This document shows positions 1 to 13,043 of a stretch of DNA of 64,000 nucleotides, piece after piece. How positions within the stretch are numbered: position 1 is the stretch's first letter; each line of letters opens with the position of its first letter. Source of the DNA: Xylanimonas protaetiae (GTDB taxonomy: Bacteria; Actinomycetota; Actinomycetes; Actinomycetales; Cellulomonadaceae); the NCBI RefSeq assembly GCF_004135385.1, contig NZ_CP035493.1, positions 1,984,001 to 2,048,000 on the forward strand, in the 5' to 3' direction. The position numbers were made by a program, and so were the translations under genes. The notes beneath the pieces are model-generated. The model saw only the letters and a list, made by a program, of their open reading frames with translations. It made no database searches and was not told the DNA's origin.

Positions 1-2164
<2,164 letters not shown>

Positions 2165-2170
2165 CGCCCC

Positions 2171-2204
2171 GGGTTCCCCGGGGCCGCCCGGCCTCGGGGA
2201 ACCC
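2171..2204. terminator. Bidirectional hairpin between pulA and purU
   Basis: Perfect 10-bp stem (2171-2180 with 2195-2204, GGGTTCCCCG/CGGGGAACCC) and a 14-nt loop between two convergent stop codons. There is no T tract, as is common in high-GC actinomycetes. Confidence 0.7.
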
Positions 2205-2215
2205 GCCGCGTCGCG

Positions 2216-3076
<861 letters not shown>

Positions 3077-3135
3077 GGGACCAAGGTACGGCCATCGCGC
3101 GCACCCGACGGCCTCCGCCTGGTTGGATGTGCGCT

Positions 3136-3669
3136 ATGACCGACGCCACGCAGGCTTCCCGGATCACGCTCGTCCCGGACGCGGACGCGGGTGAGCTGCT
3201 CACCCTGCGCCGTGCCGCGTTCGTCACCGAGGCGCAGCAGTACAACGACCCGTTCATCCCGCCGCTGACGCAGACGCTCGCGGAGCTGCGCGCGGACCTC
3301 GCGCGCGACGACGTCGTGACGGTCGGCGCCTGGGAGGGCCCCCGGCTCGTGGGGTCGATCCGCGTGGAGCTCGAGGAGAACAAGGCCACGCTCGGCCGCC
3401 TCGCCGTCGCGCCCGACATGCAGGGCCGCGGCATCGGCACGTCGCTGCTGTTCGCGATCATCCCGTACCTGCCCGAGGCGGTCACGGAGATCTGGGTGTT
3501 CACCGGGAAGGACTCCAAGGAGAACATCTCGATGTACGCGAAGCACGGCTTCGAGCAGCACCACGACGAGACGGCGGGCGCGCTGACGTACACGTACCTG
3601 CGCCGCGTGCTGCACGAGGTCGAGGCCCGGAGCGGAACCGCAGGCTCAGCCGACAGCCGACCCGGCTGA
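3136..3669 (+). CDS. GNAT-family N-acetyltransferase
   Basis: A 177-residue single-domain acetyltransferase of unknown substrate. The acetyl-CoA loop is seen in LAVAPDMQGRGIGTSLL, followed by the conserved helix and the MYAKHGFEQ turn typical of the last GNAT strand. The ATG at 3136 is preferred over the in-frame ATG at 3127 because a TTGGAT hexamer lies 7 nt before it, the usual leaderless spacing. The 3' end stops 3 nt before the convergent ABC ATPase gene, with no clear hairpin between them. The specificity cannot be read from the sequence. Confidence 0.85.
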   Translation: MTDATQASRITLVPDADAGELLTLRRAAFVTEAQQYNDPFIPPLTQTLAELRADLARDDVVTVGAWEGPRLVGSIRVELEENKATLGRLAVAPDMQGRGIGTSLLFAIIPYLPEAVTEIWVFTGKDSKENISMYAKHGFEQHHDETAGALTYTYLRRVLHEVEARSGTAGSADSRPG

Positions 3670-3672
3670 GAG

Positions 3673-4467
3673 CTACGCCCGCGTCGCGCCCGTGATGGCC
3701 GCCAGGATCTCCTCGTAGCTGGCGCGCGACGCCTGGAAGCTGCCGTTGTTGCGGCCGTGGCGCAGCACCTCGACGCGGTCGGCGACGGCGCGCACGTCCG
3801 CCATGTTGTGGCTGATGAGGATGACGGCGTGGCCGAGCTCGCGCAGCGACTCGATGTGGGTGAGCACCTCCGCCGTCTGGGCGACGGAGAGCGACGCCGT
3901 CGGTTCGTCGAGCACGACGACGCGCGGGTGCCCGAGCAGCGTGCGGGCGATGGCGACGGTCTGCCGCTGCCCCGCCGACAGGACGCGCAGCGGCGTGCGG
4001 ACCGACGGGATGCGCGAGGTGAGCGACGCGAGGAGCTCGCGCGCCTCGTCCTCCATCGCGGCGTCGTCGACAGCGAGCCCGGGGCGGGTGTCGCGCCCGA
4101 ACCACGTGCGCCGGGGGCGGCGCACCTCGCGGCCGAGGAAGAGGTTCCCGACGACGTCGAGGTTGTCGCACAGGGCGAAGTCCTGGAAGACGGTCGCGAT
4201 CCCGAGGGCGTGGGCGGCCGCGGCGGACGGGATGGTCACGGGGCGGCCGTCGATCTCGACGAGCCCGGCGTCGGGCTGGAGCACCCCGGCCACGATCTTC
4301 GCGAGCGTCGACTTGCCGGCCGCGTTGTCGCCGACGAGCGCGACGACCTCGTGCCGGTGGACGTCGAGGTCGACGTCGGTGAGCGCCTCGACGTGCCCGA
4401 AGGACTTGTGGATGCCGCGCAGGGAGAGCACGGGCGTCTCGGCGGGCCTGGTCACAGGCTCGGTCAC
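3673..4467 (-). CDS. Sugar ABC transporter ATP-binding protein (single domain)
   Basis: A 264-residue ABC ATPase of the monosaccharide (FrcA-like) type. Walker A is GDNAAGKST, the Q-loop is VFQDF, the signature is LSAGQRQTVAIAR and Walker B is VVVLDEPTASL. It has one ABC domain, unlike the double-domain MmsA encoded at 7144. The start is GTG at 4467: AAGGAG lies at 4475-4480 and the codon overlaps the stop of the ROK gene (GTGA), so the two are translationally coupled. No permease or binding protein accompanies it on this strand. It could serve the neighbouring transporter or an unlinked permease; this is inference. Upstream sequence in the same frame is antiparallel read-through, not coding. 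Confidence 0.88.
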   Translation of the reverse strand: MTEPVTRPAETPVLSLRGIHKSFGHVEALTDVDLDVHRHEVVALVGDNAAGKSTLAKIVAGVLQPDAGLVEIDGRPVTIPSAAAAHALGIATVFQDFALCDNLDVVGNLFLGREVRRPRRTWFGRDTRPGLAVDDAAMEDEARELLASLTSRIPSVRTPLRVLSAGQRQTVAIARTLLGHPRVVVLDEPTASLSVAQTAEVLTHIESLRELGHAVILISHNMADVRAVADRVEVLRHGRNNGSFQASRASYEEILAAITGATRA

Positions 4468-5645
4468 CTGGCGACTCCTTCCACGACGTCGGTCTCGGTG
4501 CGGGCGAGCTCGAGCGCCCCGATGAGCTCGGCCTGCGTGCCGAGGCTCCCCGCGACGACGTCGGCGGAGCTGAAGCGGTGCGGCAGCGCGTGCCTTCGCA
4601 CGGATTCTCTCAGGGCGCCGACCACGACGTCGCCGGCCTGCGCCAGCTCGCCGCCGACGACGACGAGCTGGGGGTCGACGACGGTCACGATCCCGGCGAC
4701 GACCTGCCCGGCGCGTCGCGACGCGTCGGCGAGGACGCGCGCGCAGCCGGGGTCGCCGTCGCGGGCGCGGCGCACGACGTCGCGCAGCGTGACCTCGCCG
4801 AGCGCGGGGCGGACGAGGTCGAGCAGCGCCGTCTCGCCCACCTCGGTGTCGAGGCAGCCGCGGTTGCCGCACCGGCACATGGGGCCGGTCGGGTCGACCT
4901 GGACGTGCCCGAGCTGCCCGGCGGTGCCGGAGCCGCCCCGGTACAGCCGCCCGCTGAGCACGAGCCCGGCCGAGGTGCCGTAGGAGAGCCGGACGTAGAG
5001 CAGGTCGCGCGTGTGGCGGCCGGCGCCGAGCCGGTGCTCGGCGAGCGCGCCGAGCGAGGCGTCGGCGTCGACGTGCACGGGCCGGGCCAGCCGTTTCTCG
5101 AGCACCTGCCCGACGGCGACGTCGTCCCAGCCCCGCAGGGCGCCGCGCACGGTGACGAGCCCGGTCCCGGCGTCGACGGGGGAGGACAGTGCGACGCCGA
5201 CGGACAGCAGGTCGTCCAGGGAGGCGCCGACCTTCTCGAGCAGGTCGACGACGAGCAGCGCGGCGCGGTCGAGCGTGGTGTCGGCGCGGTGGTCGACCGG
5301 CAGGGGGAGCGTCTGGTCGGCGACGACGTCGTGCGCGAGGTCGCCGAGCGCGACGGCGAGGCTGCGCGGGCCGACGTGGACCCCGGCGACGAGGCCGGCC
5401 TGGCGGGCGATCGTGACGCGCAGGGCGCGGCGGCCGGAGCGCGAGGTGGTCGCGGTCTCGACGACCCCGGCGGCGGCGAGCTCCTTGACGATGGTCGAGA
5501 CCGTCGCGGCGGACAGGCCGGTCGCGGCGGCGAGCTCCACCTGGGTGAGGCCCCCGAACCGCTTGACCGCAGCAACGATCCGGCTCCGGTTCGCCTCCCT
5601 CAGGGATGTCTGCGAACCGGGGGACGCGACGTTGTCCCGGGGCAC
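4464..5645 (-). CDS. ROK-family transcriptional regulator
   Basis: A 393-residue sugar-responsive repressor. An N-terminal winged helix (about residues 20-75, LTQVELAAATGLSAATVS) is followed by a ROK kinase-like fold. The zinc site lies in GHVQVDPTGPMCRCGNRGC. The sugar-kinase Asp region appears as VHVDADASLGALAEH. The start is GTG at 5645 with TACCCT 6-7 nt upstream (5653-5658), so translation is probably leaderless. It is divergent from the ChvE operon and coupled to the solo ATPase gene. The likely job is repression of the divergent sugar transporter through sites in 5646-5863. The inducer is unknown. Confidence 0.92.
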   Translation of the reverse strand: MPRDNVASPGSQTSLREANRSRIVAAVKRFGGLTQVELAAATGLSAATVSTIVKELAAAGVVETATTSRSGRRALRVTIARQAGLVAGVHVGPRSLAVALGDLAHDVVADQTLPLPVDHRADTTLDRAALLVVDLLEKVGASLDDLLSVGVALSSPVDAGTGLVTVRGALRGWDDVAVGQVLEKRLARPVHVDADASLGALAEHRLGAGRHTRDLLYVRLSYGTSAGLVLSGRLYRGGSGTAGQLGHVQVDPTGPMCRCGNRGCLDTEVGETALLDLVRPALGEVTLRDVVRRARDGDPGCARVLADASRRAGQVVAGIVTVVDPQLVVVGGELAQAGDVVVGALRESVRRHALPHRFSSADVVAGSLGTQAELIGALELARTETDVVEGVAR

Positions 5646-5740
5646 GAGGCCGAGGGTACCGCCGTTGGTCGTTGAGTTCGAAGCCTGAAGGCATTTTGAG
5701 CACGATTCGATCTCAGAGTGCCAGCGAGGCCTCCTTGGCG

Positions 5741-5769
5741 TTGAAAGTCGAACGCAGGAGGGTTAGGTT
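5741..5769 (+). promoter_or_regulatory. Promoter of the ChvE-type sugar operon
   Basis: TTGAAA (5741-5746), a 17-nt spacer and TAGGTT (5764-5769): a good match to the housekeeping actinomycete sigma consensus. It lies 95 nt before the start of the binding-protein gene, leaving a leader that carries the repeats at 5783-5821. Confidence 0.7.
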
Positions 5770-5782
5770 CTCGCCTGGTCAC

Positions 5783-5821
5783 ACTGTCGTCACCACGGCG
5801 ACAGTCGGCTTGACAGTCGGC
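5783..5821. promoter_or_regulatory. Candidate ROK operator: inverted plus direct repeats
   Basis: ACTGTCG at 5783-5789 pairs with CGACAGT at 5799-5805. GACAGTCGGC is directly repeated at 5800-5809 and 5812-5821 (12-nt period). The cluster sits just downstream of the predicted start of transcription, where a repressor would block. Assignment to the adjacent ROK protein is inference from position. Confidence 0.45.
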
Positions 5822-5863
5822 CAGACGGCCGTCACCACTCTCCAACGAAGAAGGACATAGACG

Positions 5864-6991
5864 ATGAGGTCTTGGCGCAAGCTGGTGGCGATCGCCACCG
5901 CCACGCTCACCCTCGGCGCGCTGGGCGCGTGCTCCTCGGAGCGCACCGGCGACGCCGGCGGGGACGGCAGCGCTGCCCCCAGCGACACGCTGATCGGCAT
6001 CTCCATGCCGACCCGGTCGCTCGAGCGCTGGAACAACGACGGAGCCCACCTCGAGGGCCTGCTCAAGAAGCAGGACTTCCAGACGTCGCTGCAGTACGCC
6101 GACAACCAGGTCAACCAGCAGATCTCGCAGATCCAGAACATGATCAACGACGGCGCCGACGTCCTGGTCATCGCGGCCATCGACGGCACCGCGCTCGGCC
6201 CGGTCCTCCAGCAGGCCGCCGACGCCGGCATCCAGATCCTGGCCTACGACCGCCTGATCAACGGCACCGAGAACGTCGACTACTACGCCACGTTCGACAA
6301 CGAGCTCGTCGGCACCCTCCAGGGCAAGTTCATCGTCGACCAGCTCGACCTCGACAACGCGGCCGGCCCGTTCAACATCGAGCTCTTCGCCGGCTCGCCG
6401 GACGACAACAACGCACGCTTCTTCTTCAAGGGTGCGTTCGACGTCCTCAAGCCGTACTTCGACTCGGGCAAGCTCGTCTCGCCCTCGGGCAAGGTCCCGG
6501 CGAACATCGACGGCTGGACGCAGATCGGCATCCAGGGCTGGGTCTCGGCCACGGCCCAGTCCGAGATGGAGAACCGCCTCAACTCGTTCTACACGGACGG
6601 CAAGAAGGTCGACGTCGTCCTGTCCCCGAACGACTCGCTCGCCCTCGGCATCACGCAGGCGCTGCTCGGCGCCGGCTACACCGCCGGTGACGGCTTCCCG
6701 ATCCTGACCGGCCAGGACGGCGACGTTGCCAACGTGCAGTCCATCATCGACGGCACCCAGTCGATGACGGTCTGGAAGGACACCCGCACCCTCGGCGACC
6801 AGGTCGCCAAGATGGTCGGCCAGATGGTGGCCGGCGAGGAGGTGTCGGTCAACGACACCGAGAGCTACGACAACGGCGTGAAGGTCGTGCCCGCGTTCCT
6901 GCTCGAGCCTCAGGTCGTCGTGCGCGACCAGATCCAGGAGAAGCTGATCGACTCCGGCTTCCTCAAGGCGGACGCCGTCCACGGCCTCTGA
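5864..6991 (+). CDS. chvE: Multiple-monosaccharide ABC transporter substrate-binding lipoprotein
   Basis: A 375-residue periplasmic-binding-type lipoprotein. It has a lysine-poor signal peptide with lipobox LGAC (Cys about residue 23). The mature start GISMPTRSLERWNNDG is the hallmark of the ChvE family, which binds glucose, galactose, xylose and related sugars. The two lobes of a type I binding fold are complete, and the length is normal. The ATG at 5864 has a purine-rich GAAGAAGGA 5-13 nt upstream. It is the first gene of chvE-mmsA-mmsB, with a 17-bp hairpin just after the stop that would favour excess binding protein over the membrane components. Confidence 0.93.
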   Translation: MRSWRKLVAIATATLTLGALGACSSERTGDAGGDGSAAPSDTLIGISMPTRSLERWNNDGAHLEGLLKKQDFQTSLQYADNQVNQQISQIQNMINDGADVLVIAAIDGTALGPVLQQAADAGIQILAYDRLINGTENVDYYATFDNELVGTLQGKFIVDQLDLDNAAGPFNIELFAGSPDDNNARFFFKGAFDVLKPYFDSGKLVSPSGKVPANIDGWTQIGIQGWVSATAQSEMENRLNSFYTDGKKVDVVLSPNDSLALGITQALLGAGYTAGDGFPILTGQDGDVANVQSIIDGTQSMTVWKDTRTLGDQVAKMVGQMVAGEEVSVNDTESYDNGVKVVPAFLLEPQVVVRDQIQEKLIDSGFLKADAVHGL

Positions 6992-7002
6992 GCCACACCC
7001 AC

Positions 7003-7039
7003 GCGCTGGGTCCGGGGCGCACCGCCCCGGACCCAGCGC
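7003..7039 (+). terminator. Strong intercistronic hairpin after chvE
   Basis: Perfect 17-bp stem (7003-7019 with 7023-7039) with a 3-nt loop and no T tract. It lies 11 nt after the chvE stop and about 105 nt before mmsA. Partial termination or 3'-end protection at this place usually gives differential expression within ABC operons. Confidence 0.7.
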
Positions 7040-7143
7040 TGCGGCCCGGGACGCACGCGCCCCGGACCACCCCACCGGCAAGAGCTCAAGCGGCGCGCTA
7101 CCTTGCGAGCAAGGGCGTCTAGCTTCGACGAGGAAGACTGGTC

Positions 7144-8766
7144 ATGACCACGGACACGACGGCGACCACCGAGCAGCCGCGCTCGGGCGAGAGTGCCGAT
7201 CTCATCCTTGAGATGCGCAACATCGTCAAGGAGTTCCCCGGCGTCAAGGCTCTCTCCGACGTCACCTTCACGGTGCGCCGGGGCGAGGTGCACGCCATCT
7301 GCGGCGAGAACGGGGCGGGCAAGTCCACCCTGATGAAGGTGCTGTCGGGCGTGTACCCGCACGGCACCTACGAGGGCGACATCGTCTACAACGGTGAGGA
7401 GGTGCGCTTCCGCGGCATCCGCGACTCCGAGGCCGCCCGCATCGTGATCATCCACCAGGAGCTCGCGCTCGTGCCGCGCCTGTCCCTCGCCGAGAACATC
7501 TTCCTCGGCAACGAGCAGGGCCCCAAGGGCCTGGTCGACTGGCACCAGACGCGGGCGCGCGCCACCGAGCTGCTGCGCCGGGTCGGCCTCACCGAGAACG
7601 CCGACCTCACGCCGCTCGACATCGGCGTCGGCAAGCAGCAGCTCGTCGAGATCGCCAAGGCGCTGTCCAAGAACGTCGACCTGCTGATCCTCGACGAGCC
7701 CACCGCGGCGCTCAACGACGAGGACTCCGCACACCTGCTCGGCCTCATCGACGGTTTCCGCAAGGAAGGCATGACGTCGATCATCATCAGCCACAAGCTC
7801 AACGAGATCGCCGCGATCGCCGACCGCGTCACCGTCATCCGCGACGGCCAGACCATCGAGACGCTCGACTTCCACGGCCCGGAGCCCATCACCGAGGACC
7901 GCATCATCCGTGGCATGGTCGGCCGCCCGCTCGACGCGCGCTTCCCCGACCACACGCCGACGATCGGCGAGGAGATGCTGCGCATCGAGGACTGGACGGT
8001 CCACCACCCCATCGACGCGGAGCGCAAGGTCGTCGACGGCGCGAACATCACGGTGCACGCGGGCGAGATCGTGGGCCTCGCGGGGCTCATGGGCGCGGGG
8101 CGCACCGAGCTCGCGATGAGCCTCTTCGGCCGCACCTACGGCTCGAACATCTCCGGCCGCGTGTACAAGCGGGGCCAGGAGATCCAGATCCGCAGCGTGG
8201 GCGACGCGATCCGGCACGGCATCGCGTACACGACCGAGGACCGCAAGGCCCTGGGCCTGAACCTCATCCAGACGATCCGCGAGAACATCTCGGCCTCCGC
8301 GCTCGGCAAGGTCTCGAGCGCCTGGGGCGTCATGAAGCCCGGCGCGGAGGAGGTCGTCGCGGAGAAGTACCGCAAGGAGTTCCGCATCAAGACGCCGAAC
8401 GTCGAGGCGCTCGTCGGCAAGCTCTCGGGCGGCAACCAGCAGAAGGTCGTGCTGTCCAAGTGGGTCAACACCGACCCCGACGTCCTCATCCTCGACGAGC
8501 CGACGCGTGGCATCGACGTCGGCGCGAAGTACGAGATCTACGGCATCATCAACGCCCTCGCCGACGCCGGGAAGGCCGTGATCGTCATCTCGTCCGAGCT
8601 CCCCGAGCTCATCGGCACGTGCGACCGCATCTACGCGGTCGCCGAGGGCCGGATCACGGGCGAGGTGCCGCGCGCGCGCGCCACGCAGGAAGAGCTCATG
8701 CGCTACATGACCATGGAGAAGGCCCCCGCTCGCTCGGCCGCGGCCACGGAAGGAAACCAGGAATGA
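7144..8766 (+). CDS. mmsA: Multiple-monosaccharide ABC transporter ATPase (two ABC domains)
   Basis: A 540-residue duplicated ATPase that powers sugar uptake with the MmsB permease and ChvE protein. The first ABC domain has intact Walker [10 protein letters not shown] and Walker [12 protein letters not shown]. The second has a degenerate P-loop [10 protein letters not shown] (Lys replaced by Arg) but a normal signature [10 protein letters not shown] and Walker [12 protein letters not shown]. This asymmetry is normal for the RbsA/MglA/GguA class. The start is ATG at 7144 with GAGGAAG about 8 nt upstream. The stop overlaps the mmsB start (ATGA at 8763-8766). Confidence 0.95.
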   Translation: MTTDTTATTEQPRSGESADLILEMRNIVKEFPGVKALSDVTFTVRRGEVHAICGENGAGKSTLMKVLSGVYPHGTYEGDIVYNGEEVRFRGIRDSEAARIVIIHQELALVPRLSLAENIFLGNEQGPKGLVDWHQTRARATELLRRVGLTENADLTPLDIGVGKQQLVEIAKALSKNVDLLILDEPTAALNDEDSAHLLGLIDGFRKEGMTSIIISHKLNEIAAIADRVTVIRDGQTIETLDFHGPEPITEDRIIRGMVGRPLDARFPDHTPTIGEEMLRIEDWTVHHPIDAERKVVDGANITVHAGEIVGLAGLMGAGRTELAMSLFGRTYGSNISGRVYKRGQEIQIRSVGDAIRHGIAYTTEDRKALGLNLIQTIRENISASALGKVSSAWGVMKPGAEEVVAEKYRKEFRIKTPNVEALVGKLSGGNQQKVVLSKWVNTDPDVLILDEPTRGIDVGAKYEIYGIINALADAGKAVIVISSELPELIGTCDRIYAVAEGRITGEVPRARATQEELMRYMTMEKAPARSAAATEGNQE

Positions 8767-9935
8767 ACGTCATCCGCGAAGCGCTGGGCCGCAACGTCCG
8801 TCAGTACGGCATCGTCGGCGCCCTCATCGTCATCGTCCTCTTCTTCCAGTGGCAGACCGACGGCCGTCTGCTCATGCCGAACAACATCGCGGCGCTCGTG
8901 CAGCAGAACGCGTACGTGATGATCCTCGCGATCGGCATGGTCGCGGTCATCGTGGCCGGGCACATCGACCTGTCGGTCGGCTCCGTCGTCGCCTTCATCG
9001 GCGGCCTGACGGCGATCATGCTGGCGCACTGGGGCTGGCCCGTCCCGGTCGCGATCCTCGCGGCCCTCGTGGTCGGCGCCCTCGTCGGCTGCTGGCACGG
9101 GTTCTGGATCGCTTACGTCGGGGTCCCGGCGTTCATCGTGACACTCGCGGGCATGCTGCTCTTCCGTGGCCTCGCGATCTTGCTCGTGGGCCAGACGGTG
9201 GCCACCGGGTCGCCGTCGTTCAACCAGATCGGCAACGGCTCGCTGCCCAACTTCCTCGGCTTCGCCGGCAACCTCGACGTCGTGACCATCGTCATCGGCG
9301 CCATCGCGATCGTCGGCCTGGTCTTCTCGCAGCTCCGCGCGCGCCGCGCGATGATCTCGCACGGCCTGCACACCGAGGCGTGGGGCGCGTTCGTCGCCAA
9401 GAACGTCGTCATGGCCGTCTTGATCGGCCTGGTCGCCTGGCGCCTGTCGCTCTCGACCGGCGGCACGCCGATCATCCTGATCGTCGTCGGCGTCCTGATC
9501 CTCGGCTTCACGTTCGTGCTGAACCGCACGCGGTTCGGCCGGCACGTGTACGCCGTGGGCGGCAACCGCAACGCCGCGATCCTCTCGGGCGTCAACACCA
9601 AGCGCACCGACTTCCAGATCTTCGTCAACATGGGCCTCCTCGCCGCGGTCGCCGCGATCGCGACGACGGCTCGCGCCGGCTCCGGTGTGGCCGCCGCCGG
9701 CCAGAACTTCGAGCTCGACGCCATCGCCGCCTGCTTCATCGGTGGCACCGCCGTCACGGGCGGCGTCGGCCGGATCTCGGGCGCCATGGTCGGCGCGCTC
9801 ATCATGGGCGTGCTCAACATGGGCCTGTCGATCCTCGCGGTGGACCCCGCGTGGCAGCAGGCCATCAAGGGCCTCGTGCTGCTCGCCGCCGTCGCGCTCG
9901 ACATCGTCTCGAAGCGCCGGGGCGCGCTCGTCTGA
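8763..9935 (+). CDS. mmsB: Multiple-monosaccharide ABC transporter permease
   Basis: A 390-residue polytopic membrane protein of the GguB/XylH/RbsC class, with about 9-10 hydrophobic helices. The family marks [13 protein letters not shown] in the first third and [18 protein letters not shown] near the C terminus are clear. The start is ATG at 8763, inside the last codons of mmsA (ATGA overlap, translational coupling), with GGAAACCAGG upstream. The operon ends at the hairpin 9953-9995. Confidence 0.94.
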   Translation: MNVIREALGRNVRQYGIVGALIVIVLFFQWQTDGRLLMPNNIAALVQQNAYVMILAIGMVAVIVAGHIDLSVGSVVAFIGGLTAIMLAHWGWPVPVAILAALVVGALVGCWHGFWIAYVGVPAFIVTLAGMLLFRGLAILLVGQTVATGSPSFNQIGNGSLPNFLGFAGNLDVVTIVIGAIAIVGLVFSQLRARRAMISHGLHTEAWGAFVAKNVVMAVLIGLVAWRLSLSTGGTPIILIVVGVLILGFTFVLNRTRFGRHVYAVGGNRNAAILSGVNTKRTDFQIFVNMGLLAAVAAIATTARAGSGVAAAGQNFELDAIAACFIGGTAVTGGVGRISGAMVGALIMGVLNMGLSILAVDPAWQQAIKGLVLLAAVALDIVSKRRGALV

Positions 9936-9952
9936 CCTGTACCGCACCTCAC

Positions 9953-9995
9953 GCACCGTGCCCGGCGCCACCCCTGTGGTCGCCGGGCACGGTGC
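9953..9995 (+). terminator. Terminator of the chvE-mmsAB operon
   Basis: Perfect 15-bp stem (9953-9967 with 9981-9995, GCACCGTGCCCGGCG) and a 13-nt loop, 18 nt after the mmsB stop. Its distal arm abuts the TACCCT hexamer (9998-10003) that probably drives the glyA riboswitch RNA. Confidence 0.75.
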
Positions 9996-10008
9996 GTTAC
10001 CCTGTGAC

Positions 10009-10111
10009 GGTCGCGACTGGCGCAGCCCCGTGGGTCCACAGGCACCGGGGCGGGTGGGTCACCACCAGGGAGCGACAACGCTGTGCAGACGACGGGTCGA
10101 ACGCCTGGGCC
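10009..10111 (+). promoter_or_regulatory. ZTP (pfl-type) riboswitch upstream of glyA-folD
   Basis: The conserved pieces of the ZTP/pfl aptamer occur in order: GGTCGCGACTGGCG (10009-10022), then GTGGGTCACCACCAGGGAGC (10054-10073), then a variable linker, then GAACGCCTGGGC (10099-10110). This RNA class senses ZTP/ZMP, the alarmone of 10-formyl-THF shortage, and typically precedes purH, folD and glyA. A TACCCT box at 9998-10003 places transcription start at about the first base of the aptamer. The hairpin 10137-10159 next to the glyA ribosome binding site may be the expression platform. Recognition is by memory of the consensus; a covariance-model search would settle it. Confidence 0.85.
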
Positions 10112-10136
10112 CGGGGTCGCCATGTCCACCGTCCGT

Positions 10137-10159
10137 CACAGCGGCGCGCGTCCGCTGTG
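10137..10159 (+). promoter_or_regulatory. Hairpin before glyA RBS (possible expression platform)
   Basis: CACAGCGG (10137-10144) pairs perfectly with CCGCTGTG (10152-10159) around a 7-nt loop. It ends 9 nt before the AGGGAG ribosome binding site (10169-10174). No T tract follows, so if it is part of the switch, translational control is more likely than termination. Confidence 0.45.
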
Positions 10160-10180
10160 CTCCGCAGCAGGGAGACGCTC

Positions 10181-11472
<1,292 letters not shown>

Positions 11473-11473
<1 letters not shown>

Positions 11474-12351
11474 TGGTCGCCCAGAAGCTCGACGGCACCG
11501 CCACCGCGGCGGCCATCAAGGCGGAGCTCAAGGACCGTGTCGCGGCGCTCGCCGAGCGCGGCGTCGTGCCGGGCCTCGGCACCCTGCTCGTCGGGGACGA
11601 CCCGGGCTCGCAGTGGTACGTGGCCGGGAAGCACAAGGACTGCGCCGAGGTCGGCATCGCCTCGATCCGTGAGGACCTGCCCGGGGACGCCACGCAGGAG
11701 GACATCGAGGCGGCCGTGCGTCGTCTCAACGAGGACCCGGCCTGCACCGGGTTCATCGTGCAGCTCCCGCTGCCGAAGGGCATCGACACGAACCGCGTGC
11801 TCGAGCTCGTCGACCCCGCCAAGGACGCCGACGGACTGCACCCGACCAACCTGGGCCGCCTGGTGCTGCGCGTCAACGAGGAGATCACCTCGCCGCTGCC
11901 GTGCACGCCGCGCGGCATCATCGAGCTCATCGCCCGGCACGGGGTCGACCTCGCGGGCAAGCACGTCGTCGTCCTCGGGCGCGGCGTGACGGTGGGTCGG
12001 CCCATCGGCCTGCTGCTCACGCGCCGGGCCGTCAACGCGACCGTCACGCTGACCCACACCGGCACGCGCGACCTCGCGGACCTGGTGCGGCAGGCCGACG
12101 TGGTCGTCGCGGCGGCGGGCGTCAAGGGCATCGTCACGGCCGACATGGTCAAGCCGGGCGCGATCCTGATCGACGTCGGCGTCTCGCGCGAGGTCGACGA
12201 GGAGACGGGCAAGTCCCGCGTCGTCGGCGACGTAGCCCCGTCGGCGCTGGAGGTGGCGGCCTGGTACTCCCCGAACCCGGGCGGCGTAGGCCCGATGACC
12301 CGCGCGATGCTGCTCGCGAACGTGGTAGACACGGCCGAACGCCTCACCTAA
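11473..12351 (+). CDS. folD: Methylenetetrahydrofolate dehydrogenase/cyclohydrolase
   Basis: A bifunctional 292-residue enzyme that oxidises 5,10-methylene-THF to 10-formyl-THF with NADP. The catalytic Tyr and Lys are in YVAGKHKDC. The substrate loop QLPLPKGID and [10 protein letters not shown] are conserved, and the Rossmann part has [12 protein letters not shown]. The usual GRSxxVG is GRGVTVG here. The start ATG at 11473 overlaps the glyA stop. It supplies the formyl donor for purine synthesis, consistent with ZTP control. A 27-bp palindrome follows at 12379. Confidence 0.96.
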
Positions 12352-12378
12352 CCCCGCCTGACCCCGCCTGACCCCCGC

Positions 12379-12436
12379 CGAGCGACCCTGGATGTCCGGG
12401 TATGGCACCCCATACCCGGACATCCAGGGTCGCTCG
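12379..12436. repeat. Perfect 27-bp inverted repeat downstream of folD
   Basis: Arms 12379-12405 and 12410-12436 are exactly complementary (27 of 27) around a 4-nt loop (CACC). The stem core is GGATGTCCGGGTATGG. It is far longer than an ordinary terminator and lies between two genes on the same strand. It may act as a terminator but also resembles a REP/BIME-like mobile palindrome. Confidence 0.8.
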
Positions 12437-12517
12437 TGCGTCGTGCGATGAGTTGTCGCGGTCGGTGTCGTCCGAACGGGTGACAGTGGTTGGATCGATG
12501 GGCGGAGGGCTGTGGAG

Positions 12518-12994
12518 ATGGGCATCGTCAGGCCGCACCTGTGGTTCGCGAAGGACGCCGAGAAGGCCGCCGCGTTCTACGCGAGCGTCATCCCGAACTC
12601 GCGGGTCACCCACGTCGTGAACGCACCCGCCGGCGTCCCCGACGTCGCCGAGGGGGAGCCGTTCATCGTGAACATGGAGCTTGACGGGATGCCCGTCGAC
12701 ATGATCAACGCCGGGTCGGCGTTCACGCTCGACGAGGCGTTCAGCTTCGTCGTCGACTGCGACGACCAGGAGCAGGTCGACCACTACTGGGAGGCGCTCA
12801 CCGCTGACGGCGGGGAGCCCGGCCAGTGCGGCTGGCTGACCGACCGGTTCGGGGTCTCGTGGCAGGTGGTGCCGAAGGAGATCGAGAAGATCTTCGGCGA
12901 CTACAGCTCCGAGGGGAGCAAACGGGCGTTGGCCGCGATGCTCACGATGACGAAGCTGGACATCGCCGCGCTGGAGGCCGCCGCGCGCGCCTGA
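12518..12994 (+). CDS. VOC-superfamily (PhnB/3-demethylubiquinone-methyltransferase-fold) protein
   Basis: A 158-residue protein of the glyoxalase/VOC fold, PhnB-like branch (VRPHLWFAKDAEKAAAFY start, SFVVDCDDQEQVDHYWEAL, CGWLTDRFGVSWQVVP). No enzymatic function is established for this branch, and the metal ligands of true glyoxalase I are not evident. GGAGGG at 12504-12509 favours the ATG at 12518 over the GTG at 12512. It lies alone between the folD palindrome and exonuclease III. Confidence 0.85.
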   Translation: MGIVRPHLWFAKDAEKAAAFYASVIPNSRVTHVVNAPAGVPDVAEGEPFIVNMELDGMPVDMINAGSAFTLDEAFSFVVDCDDQEQVDHYWEALTADGGEPGQCGWLTDRFGVSWQVVPKEIEKIFGDYSSEGSKRALAAMLTMTKLDIAALEAAARA

Positions 12995-13043
12995 CCCGGC
13001 CCGGGCGGGCCGCGTGTCGGTGGCGTAGGGCAGAATCCTGCGC

